The position numbers were made by a program, and so were the translations under genes. DNA of 64,000 bases from Lucinisca nassula (Eukaryota > Mollusca > Bivalvia > Lucinida > Lucinidae): positions 129,054,027-129,118,026 of the forward strand of contig OY757023.1 of the NCBI GenBank assembly GCA_963580285.1, written 5' to 3'. The notes under the pieces are model-generated. The model was not told the origin of the DNA and did not search any database. It worked only from the letters and a program-made list of their open reading frames with translations. Of this stretch, positions 34,518 to 44,500 are shown one piece after another; the stretch's first letter is position 1; every line of letters starts with the position of its first letter.

Positions 34518-34746
34518 TCTATTTGCAGTCAACTGCAAATAGCCAAAAAACGTTAAAATGGCTATTTGCAGTCAACTGCAAATAGCCAGAAAACGTTAAA
34601 ATGGCTATTTGCAGTCAACTGCAGATAGCCAAAAAACGTTAAAATGGCTATTTGCAGTCAACTGCAGATAGCCAAAAAACGTTAAAATGGCTATTTGCAG
34701 TCAACTGCAAATAGCCAAAAAACGTTAAAATGGCTATTTGCAGTCA
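34518..34746 (+). repeat. 43-bp palindromic minisatellite
   Basis: Five copies of a 43-bp unit: GGCTATTTGCAGTCAACTGC, AAATAGCC, then AAAAAACGTTAAAAT. Each contains a perfect hairpin (GGCTATTTGCAGT with its complement). Single-base variants (CAAATAG/CAGATAG) distinguish the units. One and a half related units lie at 46538-46612. Confidence 0.93.
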
Positions 34747-34854
34747 TTTTATATTTCTGCCATTTACTCGCGCGCCCATCGAAATTCAGATCAGTCTGCG
34801 CATCCGCGCTGTCTATTTATAGTCTTCGTTGTGTGCTCTTCGCATCAGGTTAAC

Positions 34855-35005
34855 AAGTCCATGAAATTATGGCTTCTCTAAAACCTCCTTTATATAGAGA
34901 AAAGCGGGGTTTAAGGGGTAATTATTACCATTCCTTTGAGTCTGTTCTAACGAGCACATTCAATCTATGTTTAGACTAGAAATAAGGAAAATATACATCA
35001 TCTTC
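34855..35005. repeat. M2 MITE relic
   Basis: TTATATAGAGAAAAGCGGGG is followed by a decayed core arm (TCTGTTCTAACGAGCACATT) and GACTAGAAATAAGGAAAATA. Confidence 0.6.
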
Positions 35006-35274
35006 ATTCAAATAAGAGGGTCATGATGGCCCTGGATCGCTCAGCTGATCCTTATAGCAGGTAATATAAGGTGGAGTGGACGGTTTGAACAATTTTTGGC
35101 TGACAGTGGCCCAAGGAACATTTCTGTGAAATTATTTCAAAATCAATCTAGCTATTTAGGAACTTAAGTCATTGTAATCGTTATATACTCGTATTTTTTC
35201 TGGATTGGAAAATAGTCAGAGTGGCACTCATGGAACATTCCTTCAAAATTGTTTTCTTTTTTGAGGAAGAAGTC
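35006..35274. other. No recognised feature
   Basis: No gene or repeat family is recognised. Confidence 0.5.
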
Positions 35275-35945
35275 ATCGCTGACTTGTATGTCACTATCTG
35301 GGCACCTGTCAGGACCTAGTGCACCAGACGGAAATGAACGGGCTCATTCTAATTAACTAACAATAACTCATGGTGACAAGGGGGGGCGGTATCCATCCAT
35401 TTGACAATACAGAGCTGACTTGTATGTCACTATCTTGGCACCTTGTGGACATTGAGGGCCAGGTCCTAATGCACCAGACGGAGATGAACAGGCTCAGTCT
35501 AACTAAGGGTGGGAGTGGATCCCTTTGATGATACAGAGCTGACTTTGTATGTCACTATCTGGGTATCTTGTAGACACATTGAGGGTCAAGTCCTAGTAAC
35601 AGGCTCAGTCTAACAAAGAATGACCCATGGTGTCTGTGTAGGCGTGGGTGCGATCCCTTTGACAATACAGAACTGACTTGCATGTCACTATCTGGGCACC
35701 TTGTGACATTGAGGTCAGGTCCTACTGCACCAGACAGAGATGAACGGGCTCAGTCTTACTAACAATGACGCACGGTGTGTGTGTGGGATGGGGGTGGGTG
35801 GGGTGTGGAACCCTTTGACGATAAAGAGTTGGCCTGTATGTCACTATCTGGGCACCTTGTGGACATTGAGCGTCAGGTCCTAGTGCACCAGACGGAGATG
35901 AACAGACTCAGTCTAACTAACAATGTTGACAAGGGGTGGCCCTTT
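35275..35945 (+). repeat. Tandem repeat, unit about 125 bp
   Basis: Five to six units are marked by GACTTGTATGTCACTATCTG, then CACCTTGTGGACATTGAG and GCACCAGACGGAGATGAAC. Small indels vary the unit length. It is non-coding. Confidence 0.9.
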
Positions 35946-35989
35946 GTAAAAGGTACCACTCTATTCATAAAATACCCCTCCTGACCCAG

Positions 35990-37060
35990 GTATTACAATT
36001 CTGAGCAAGTTTGATGCTGATTCGACCAAAACCTGTGGCCTCTAGAGTGCTAACAAGGTTTTTCTATGATTTTACCTACTGACCTACTTTTTGACCCCAC
36101 ATGCGGCCTCTAGAGTGTTAACAAAGTTTTTCTATGATTTTACCTACCGACCTACTTTTGACCCACATGACCCATATTCGCACATAACCTTGATATTGTC
36201 GAGACGATTTATCGCAGGATCGATCCCGGGCTTCTCCAGACTTTCGGAGGGGTCTTTAAACCGAGGTCCCGTCTCCGTATGACCTTAGCTGTTGGTGGGA
36301 CGTAAAACTAAAACACTCACTCACTCACTCACTTGTCGAGACGATAATTCTGAGAAAGGTTGATGATGAGTGGACCAAAGGTGTGGCCTCTAGAGTGTTA
36401 ACAATGTTTTTTTTCTATGATTTGACCTACTGACCTACTTTTTGACCCGACATGACCCATATTCGAACCTAACCTAGATATCATTATGATGAGCATTCTG
36501 GGCTAGTCGAATGATAATTGGACCAAAACTGTGGCCTCTAGAGTGTTAACAAGGTTTTTCTATAATTTGATCTACTGACCTACTTTTTGACCCAACAGGG
36601 CCCATATTCGAACCTAACCTAAATATTGTTATAGTGATCATTCTGAGCAAGACTGGTGATGATTGGATCAAAATTGTGGCCTCTAGAGTGTTAAAAAGGT
36701 TTTTCTACGATTTGACTTACTAACCTACTTTTAAGCCTGACATAACCAATTTTCAAACTTGACGTAGGTTTTGTCGAGATGATCATTCTGAAAACGTTTG
36801 ATGAGGCTTGGACTCAAATTGTTGCCTCCAGAGTGTTAACAGGTTTTTTTCTATTATTTGACGTTTTGACCTACTTTTTGACCCGACATGACCCATATTC
36901 AAACCCTCCCGAGATATTATCATGATAATCATGATTGGACTAAACCTGTGGCCTCTAGAGTGTAAACAAGAAAAGTTTACGGACGACGGACGACGCACGA
37001 CGACGCCGGGACCTCTCACAGTCACAAAAGCTCACCATGACCTTCGGTCAGGTGAGCTAA
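35990..37060 (+). repeat. Tandem repeat, unit about 160 bp, ending in a hairpin
   Basis: Six or so diverged units carry GTGGCCTCTAGAGTGTTAAC, then TTTTTCTATGATTTGACC and CTACTTTTTGACCC. The block ends with GACGACGGACGACG-type iterations and a hairpin, AGCTCACCATGACC/GGTCAGGTGAGCT with a TTCG loop, ending GCTAA. A terminal hairpin followed by CTAA recalls Helitron 3' ends, but the spacing is wrong and no Rep/helicase is seen. Confidence 0.8.
36196..36345 (+). repeat. tRNA-derived SINE family B, 5'-truncated, with 13-bp target duplication
   Basis: The body is 36209-36332, flanked by TTGTCGAGACGAT on both sides. It has GGATCGATCCCGGGCTTCTC, then CCTTAGCTGTTGGTGGGACG and TAAAAC plus a CACT-rich tail. 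It is inserted inside the 160-bp tandem repeat. Confidence 0.9.
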
Positions 37061-37560
37061 AAATCTAAGCTCTCGACCTTATGGTTTCCGAGAAGAATGT
37101 GTTTGAACTTTTTTCCCGTACAAGTCAATAGGAGCTAATGAGCCCTGGGGCGTGGCCAATTTTGTCCCAAAGGACATGTTTGGCAGGATTTATGTAGGCG
37201 ATCATTTTATGTTGCTATATACTAAATATCTATGGTCTGTACTTCATGGTTTCAGAGAAGAAGATTTTGAAGCTTTTTTCCATTATAAGTTTATTGGCCA
37301 CAGGATTTGGCCAATTTGGATCCTAGGGGCATGATTGGTAGGATTCATGTAGGCGACTACTCGACGTTGCTACATGCTAAATACCTAAGCTCTGAGCCTA
37401 ATGGTTTCAGGGAAGAAAAATTTTGATTTTTTTAAATTTTAAGTTTTTGTTTTCCATTTTAAGTCTCTGATAGCTACTAGGCCCATGGGCGTAGCCAATT
37501 TTGACCCAAGGGGCACTGGCAACACTGTATCATTTCGCTATCGTACAAGCCCCTACAGTA
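37061..37560 (+). repeat. Tandem repeat, unit about 180 bp
   Basis: About two and a half units carry CTTATGGTTTCCGAGAAGAA or CATGGTTTCAGAGAAGAA, then GGCGTGGCCAATTTTG and GGATTTATGTAGGCGA. It directly follows the 160-bp block. Confidence 0.8.
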
Positions 37561-38180
37561 GCAGAATATATTTTCTTTCAGTGTAATTTGTTTATTTTTC
37601 TTCCAGTTTGTATTGATACATTATTTGTCTTATTTCTAGTCAAAACATATATTGTGGGTCCTTATTAGAGCCGCCTCCTTGTCGAGGCGATTCTAACGAG
37701 TTCCTACAATTTTATGTTTTGAGCAGGAGTATGAAAGATATCAAAATTTAGTATCTGAAAACTTCCACTTTTTGGTGGTAAAAGTTTCACTATATGTGTT
37801 ATATAAACGTGCATGTCAAAATTCAAATTCTGTAAATATGAGCCAGTCCATTCTTTCTTTATTATGGGTCACATAGGAGAATAGGAAACTCTTTATGCAT
37901 AATCAGTACATGGTATTTGAGCAGATCTTCGCAAAGACAGTTTTTCTCATGGTGTGGTTCATTATACAATTGTGTTTGTATAAAGGCGTGTGGAGACCCC
38001 CGGGGGCTGTAATGTTGACCGCATATCTATTGTAATACTTTTGAAAGATATTATAATCCTATTGATGGCATTTCTTAATTCAACCCTTGAGGTGCTAAGA
38101 AAAACTGCATCTGAAAATGTCGTCTGCGTATCTCATCTGTTTCACATTTTTGCAGTCTAAAAGAATGTTTAGGCATACAA
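37561..38180. repeat. M1 MITE relic and unassigned sequence
   Basis: A decayed core (TTAGAGCCGCCTC, a longer loop, GAGGCGATTCTAACGAG) lies at 37655-37705 with GAGCAGGAGTATGAAAGATA. The rest shows no gene. Confidence 0.6.
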
Positions 38181-38243
38181 GCAAACAGTGTGGACCCCGA
38201 TCAGATTGTTCCCAGCAGTTTGATCTGGCTCAACACTGTTTAC
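38181..38243. repeat. Hairpin family E copy
   Basis: GCAAACAGTGTGGACCCCGA, then TCAGATTGTTCCC and TTTGATCTGGCTCAACACTG. The outer arms are kept and the inner GACGCC stem is replaced. Confidence 0.7.
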
Positions 38244-38478
38244 AACAATGAATTTTTAATGTAATCAGCACACAGGAACTCAGATGACAATTGTTGTGAT
38301 TGGCATCTTAAGGGGTTAAAACAGTCGAGAAAAATATATGACACGAGTGAATATTGCCCCTACAAATTATAAAACAAAGGCTTTAAATTTTCAGTGAAAA
38401 CTGATATCACTCGGTATATGCAGCCCATACATTATTAAAAAAAAATGGTTTTCTGCATTCTATTCAAAAATTCATAAC

Positions 38479-38709
38479 ACACACTGCAGATCCTGATCAG
38501 ATGACTTCCTGATCTGAATCGACATTGTTTGCAAAGGAAGCGTTTGTCTTAAAAAGCATTACAATTACGATTATTTTAGCCACGCCCCATTGCAGAATAT
38601 CAAAGAATGACATTACTCCATTTACTGTATTTATTCAGTTCACTTCTCCATGATAAACACTGTAGATCCTGATCAGATGGCTTCCTGATCTGAATATATA
38701 TTGTTTGCA
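38479..38709. repeat. Two hairpin family E copies
   Basis: At 38479-38532 and 38655-38709 the sequence reads CACTGCAGATCCTGATCAGA or CACTGTAGATCCTGATCAGA, then TTCCTGATCTGAA and ATTGTTTGCAAAG. The two copies share the same derived loop, so one may derive from the other. Confidence 0.7.
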
Positions 38710-38846
38710 AAGGTAGGGTTGACTTGTCCAGCATGATAATGGTTAAATACCACATCACGCCCGTTCATTTTATAGTGAGTGTTTGCCACTACGTTGCATC
38801 GACGTTACTTAGACGTTACCGGCACATTGAGTGCCTGGTGTACACC

Positions 38847-38985
38847 ATGCAGACCATTCTATTTCTCCAAGCCCCGATGGGCGGGGCGGATCATTTTTTT
38901 TTTTTAATTGAGGTTTAACGTTCCCGTCAACACCATTTAGGTCATTTTGGAGGCGCTGCTTCCAATTTTGGTGGACTTTTACTCG
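38847..38985 (-). repeat. SINE family C, rearranged fragments
   Basis: The 5' piece (TTTCTCCAAGCCCCGATGGG, 38859) precedes a tail-proximal piece (AATTGAGGTTTAACGTTCCC, 38906). It runs directly into the M1 copy at 38986. Confidence 0.75.
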
Positions 38986-39267
38986 CATCACGAAAACACA
39001 CCTATATAATTTTGACCCCCTTGAACCTAACTTTTATATAGTAAAACTGGGGTTTACAGGGGTAAACCTTATTTTTCTTATTTCTGCTCTAAAATATAGA
39101 TTGTGGGTACTCATTAGAACCGCCTCGATGAGGAGGTTCAAACGAGTACTCACAATCTATTTTTAGAGCAGAAATAAGAAAAATATGACAATTTATTACA
39201 TCATAAAATTTTCTTTTTTTCGGCGGTAAAGTTTATAATGTAGTTGTATAAGCGTGTTTTCGTAAAG
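38986..39267 (+). repeat. MITE subfamily M1
   Basis: It begins CATCACGAAAACACACC, has a core at 39102-39150 and ends AAGCGTGTTTTCGTAAAG. Confidence 0.87.
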
Positions 39268-39348
39268 GGCGACATTGAGATGAAATGACAACTCAAGTCC
39301 TGCCGACCAATGAAACCAAAAAGCTTATATGCATTGGACGGTCTCATT
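39268..39348 (-). repeat. SINE family C fragment
   Basis: Only the middle third is present (ACATTGAGATGAAATGAC to TGGACGGTCTCATTC). Confidence 0.75.
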
Positions 39349-39746
39349 CAGTGAGTAATTTTGTGTCCTGTCCCTAAGAAAGGGAGGAGATAGAAGAGAT
39401 AGCAGAGATGAAAATGAGAGACTGAGAAGTAAGAGGAAAACGAATGGAAGTGTTGAAACAGAAGAAATAGCATCATCAGAAGAAATAACATCATCCCCTC
39501 TCTACCATTGTAAGCCAATATCACATGGACGCCCAAGTGACGCAAGACACACGTCACCTTTGCCTCATTCCCCCCCCCCCCCCGCCCCCCCCCCCCCCAC
39601 TCCCCACCAACTTCTCATGGGCTTTACAAATTAGATATTTCCTTTAAATAAGCAGAGAACATTGCTAAACAGTGAAACAAAAAATGGAAACAATATGTGA
39701 TTTAAAACTATAGGTGTCATATGTTCACACAAAATATAAGCTCTAT
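39349..39746. other. Purine-rich stretch and poly-C run
   Basis: A G/A-rich tract (39375-39480) and a C run of about 30 bases interrupted by one G (39571-39599) are present. No gene is seen. Confidence 0.6.
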
Positions 39747-40047
39747 ATAGCCATTTTATAGTCCCCGGCCATCGCGGCTTGGAGAAATAGATTGGCCGCA
39801 TGATGCTTCCATCCAGAGCAGAAACTGCCTGCACATTAGTACTGGTAAACCGTTTAGTAGAACTAAGCCTGCTAAGGCCAAGTGGTGCGAGTCGGTGCGT
39901 CCTAGGCCCTATAGGTGTCATAGGCTTGAGATGTCTTTACGCCTCAGTCTGTGGAAAAAGTCGAACAAAAAAGGAAGTAACGTCTCTAAAATGTCCTAAA
40001 TAGTGTTGCAGAGCACGTAAAACATAAAATCAAACAAACATAGCCAT
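39747..40047 (+). repeat. SINE family C with 8-bp target duplication
   Basis: The body begins GTCCCCGGCCATCGCGG at 39761 and ends CACGTAAAACATAAAATC plus AAAC units. The flanks are ATAGCCAT at 39747-39754 and 40040-40047. Confidence 0.8.
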
Positions 40048-40173
40048 AACGGTGAGGGTCTTAATAATTAAGAATCAGAGCTCTAATTAACTACTAGGCC
40101 GCAGAGGCCCGTTCAATTTTAAACTATTTTGAACATCTCCAGATGGCCTTTCTAACGCTAATAGAATGACTGT

Positions 40174-40680
40174 AGTCCATTTGACACTTCTATATGCTCC
40201 ATACATAACCTAGAAATGTTGAGTACAATGAAGTTTTATTGCTGTTTTGTGTTGTACAGGGGTTCTAGAACAGATTTGGCTTGGTTGCCACTCGGGCAAG
40301 TCTGGGCAACTTGTATAATTTGCATAAATCCAAGATGGCCGCCAGACGCCATCTTGAAAAATTAAGTTTTTGAATAGGTGACAAGGAAGGCGTGTAATAT
40401 GTCATTTAAGGGGTTTTCTGGTATGCGGAATCCGATTCTGAGGTTATTTTTACATTTTGATGACCTCGGAACACCTTATCCAAGATGGCGTCTGGCGGCC
40501 ATCTTGAAAAATTGATTTTTAAATAGATATCAAAGAATAGTAACCGATATACATGTACATATTTATGGGCTTTCTTGTGTCTTGCGTGCATAATCCCATT
40601 CTGATGTTAGATTGTTTTCGTTATGGTGTGTCGGAATAAACAAATCCAACATGGCCAACGTCGCCATTTTGAAAAACGGT
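40174..40680 (+). repeat. Left complex TIR of the Academ-like element
   Basis: It contains CCTAGAAATGTTGAGTACAA, then GGCAAGTCTGGGCAACTTG, then subrepeats of about 150 bp. Each subrepeat opens with an inverted pair AAGATGGC/GCCATCTT (40329, 40481; weaker at 40648) followed by GAAAAATT. The subrepeats also share TGACAAGGAAGGCGTG-type sequence. Confidence 0.85.
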
Positions 40681-41529
40681 TTTAAAATAATTTTCCATAC
40701 ATTAACAACTAATTTCGTAGACTCTCTAAGTGCATGTCGTTGTGTAGAAGTTAAAGTCCATAAATTGTTGAAAAACGATTTTTGTTCATTTGTAATTGGT
40801 TCCGTTTGAAATTCCGAACACAAAAGTTGATTTTTTGGAGGGGGTCAAAATAAGGGGTTCTTTTGTGACGTCATCACAAATAACATCCAAACTGGGCAAA
40901 ATTGTATTATACAGGCAAACTTCCGTCATCTAAGTAAGCTTGCAGTGTGTCGTCACCTCATGACATACAGGGATACGCTTCAAAATATTTAAATGAACCT
41001 ATCGGATGAAAACGCACTCTTCTTTAAAGAAAAAATCAAATCAACTGGTAGCTTAATACTGGTTAACAGAAAGACCAGTAAAGGGTCACAGCCTGCCTAG
41101 GAAAAGTGATACGAGTCGGGCTGACCAAAGATGCCAGCATATGAGTAAGCGGTGTGTTTGAACGGCGCAGCTAAGTTCTTGGTAAAAGGGATTGGAAGCC
41201 ATGTATCCTAAATGACCTAAACATGCGTTCATAGGGAATCAATCAAACGAAAAACATATTAAGTAAGAAAGGCGAGGGCGTCTGATTCGTAGCGGTGTAT
41301 TTAGCTTCTGCTTTCCTTCAGTGAACATCTCTTGATGCTTTACTGTAGGCGATTTTCATAAAACGTCATAGCCAACTAAATTGTCATTTCATTGTTTATA
41401 TTACTGCCTGATATATAATTTTGTATACAAATCAACCGTTGTTGTTTCCGCATACTGTGATTTTGGCTGGTGAGCTGAATTTGATTGCATCAGGTTCTGA
41501 GTAAGCTAGTTTAAAGACTAGACTTTGCA
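40681..41529 (+). promoter_or_regulatory. 5' region of the transposase gene
   Basis: This stretch of 850 bp lies upstream of the ATG, inside the element. It holds the degraded SINE C-like piece (41060-41255) and A/T-rich sequence. No TATA box is convincing. The ATG context GCAATGG (G at -3 and +4) is favourable. Confidence 0.4.
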
Positions 41530-44500
41530 ATGGCAACTCCAGACAGAAAGTGTTGTCTGTCAACCTGTACTAATTCTGGGCCACTGCAGACTTATAAAAA
41601 GCAGGGGCTCCTGAAAGTGATTGAATGTGCACTTCAGAGACAGGATGATGTATTGCGCTCTGCAGTACAGGCAATCTTGGACACTCAAGGTGAAAATGCA
41701 TCTATGGAAATGCACAAAAACTGTTATTGCTCATACACATCCAAAGTGCACATTAAACGATATTTGGCTAAGAAAAGGAAAGAGGATAGGGCAGACAGTG
41801 ATGATGCTCCAGCTGCAAGGATGAGGAGATCACAAGTCACAGACTTTGAATTTAAGACACAATGTCTGTTTTGTGCAAATGTGTGTGAGCCTTTGAACCC
41901 TAAGCACCCCGAGAGGTGGGACAGGGTGATACAATGCGAAAGGTTGGGTGTTAAAAATGCACCTCCATTCAAGGACATCGTTTTACAGCACTGTGGCGAT
42001 AGGAGCGATTCCTGGGGCAGGGAAGTAGCTCTTCGCTGCCACGGTGCCCATGATTTAGCTGCAGCAGAGGCGCAGTATCACTTGAGGTGTTATAATGAAT
42101 TCAGAAAGGTTCCAGTTCATACAGAACAAACACCTTTTATTGATGATGCTGCTTTGCAGTCACTTGTTGATGAAATGTTTGCCACTAGAAAGCATTGTAC
42201 TTGGACATCCCTCGAAATGCATGACAAATACGTTGCTTATGGCGGCTGTTTAAGCAGGAAGCAAATGTTCACCAAGCTGTTGACTTACCTTGGTGAAGAT
42301 GTAGTAGTACTAAGCATTCAGGGCTGCGCTTCCATTGTAGGATTCCGAGAGTTTGTTGGTAAAATTCTGAAGCTTTCTAAATTGGACACCACCGATGAAG
42401 AAGGTGAGGATGTCCTAGTCAGAAAGATTACAACTGAAGCCCGTGGAATTCCAACGAATAATAAACAGTATGATCTTGGTGATTTCACTTTCAGTAAAAC
42501 CAAGGAAAACACAAGTGATACATTGCTCAGGTTTATTTCAAAACTTGTTTCAAATGGCAAAGTAACAAAACAATCTACGAGTTTGTCACAATCCATACAA
42601 TTTGGCATTACCAACACAGGCAACCAATCAACTTTGGGGTTAGGTGTCAAATTGCACCACAAGTTTGGCAGCAGTGACTTGATACAGATTTTGCATGAGC
42701 ATGGTTATTGCGTGTCATATGATGAAGTTATTCGGTTCCGTAAGTCCGCAGCGAAGTATGTGACTGATAATGCTGCAACTCTTCATCAAATGATGGGCTT
42801 AAGCCGTACCGTGGGGCTCGTGTTTGGGTGGTATGACAATTTTGATTTGTCCGTGTCAACCCCAAACGGCCGACGTGAAACTCATGCCATGGCAACAGAA
42901 TTTCAAATTCATCCCGCTGGAATCATTGAGCCAGGTACAGCTCAGTTGCCAGGGATCAGTACCCTTGTGATTCCGAGGCTAACTTCCAAACAATACAAAT
43001 CCAGCGGTGACACCAGGGCCATTCCACTCATGCACTACACTGGTCCAAAAAAGGTAATACCTCCTGCAGTGCAGCCCGTTAGTATCAGTTACACTGATGT
43101 TTGCTCCCAGGCAACCAGTTTAACCACTGCCCAAGAAAAAGACACAATCTGGTTGAACACCTTGGGCCAGGAAGATGCCATGGAGTGGAATGGGTTCAAC
43201 AATGAGGTGTCAAGAACCCAAGGTGTACTACATCCTGCAAACATGTATGTGTTTGGTCCACTGATTGACGCCCCGCCCTCACATCCGGACACTGTCTTAA
43301 CAACACTTACTTACATGCAGAGATCAATGGTTGACATGGGAATGGAAAAGGTCCATTTGTGTATGGACATGCAGTTGTATGCGGTTACCAAACAAGTGTG
43401 CTGGAACCAGCCTAAAAAGTACCAGAATGTAGTTGTTCATCCAGGTGGTATGCATATCATACAGTCATTTCTTGGCTGCATTGGAACACTTATGAAGGGC
43501 TCAGGATTGGAATGGTACATTACTAAAGCTTATGGGGGGCTTACAGGAATATTCAATGGGAAGTCATGGGTTAAAGCAATGCGAGCATTTAGGGGAGTAG
43601 CAGCTGCACTCTTACAAAGACTTCTGTCATCTGGACAAAAGACATTTGAAGAAATTGAACAGTACCTCGAAACAGCTCGACTTCATCCGACGGGTCGACA
43701 CTGGGTTGACAATTTCCTTCTCCCAACACTCCTGATTCACCAGTTTGAGCGTGCGGAAAGAGAAGGTGACATTCATCTGAAACATCTGACGTTGAAGCGA
43801 ATGATGAAGTATTTCTTCCTTGCTGGGCACGTCCAGTACGCACGATACATGACCCAGTATTTGATCGAAATGCGTGCTAATACTGAAGACATGGTTGATC
43901 TTGTCTGTCGTCACCAGGATGGATACTGGAACGCAGTTTCTGCTGACCAGTTTGGAGAACAAACTGCCATAAGAATTGGCAAGGGGGCTCTTAAAGGAAT
44001 GACATTGTCTGCTGATTTAGTGAGCGAGTGGATCAATGCTTTCCCTATCACATGTACAGTTTCAGATCGACTGGATGGTGTCTACTCACAATCAGATCCA
44101 GGTGGTACTTCACAGAAACTGCACAAGGAAGAGATGAAATATCGACGAAAATTGGATGCAAGTGATCGGGGTCTCATATTTGCAGAGGTAGACAAATATC
44201 CCCATCCTCTAGAAGATAATCGACCACATCTATACAACCCTGTTACCGGTCAGATTGCTTCAGCAGACGTGAACGTTGCTGATTCGATTGTGATAGGGGA
44301 AAGGATGGAGAGAGACTTTGTATCAAGTCTCCCTGATGGTTTCTATAATTCTATAAGCAGTCCGATTAATACAATGTGTATTCTAAAAGGACAGGCAAAA
44401 GGCTCAAAATCCAGACCGTTAATAGAGCTTGAAACCATATTTCTACGGCTGCTTATGATTGGACAACAACGGAAGATAGAGCTTGGTCCTTTATTTGCCT

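Noticed and set aside
34518..34746. CRISPR-like regular repeats
   Set aside because: The 43-bp units are contiguous, with no unique spacers, and the genome is eukaryotic.
36990..37060. Definite Helitron end
   Set aside because: The hairpin lies directly next to CTAA rather than about 10 bases before it, and no 5' TC end or Rep/helicase could be found.
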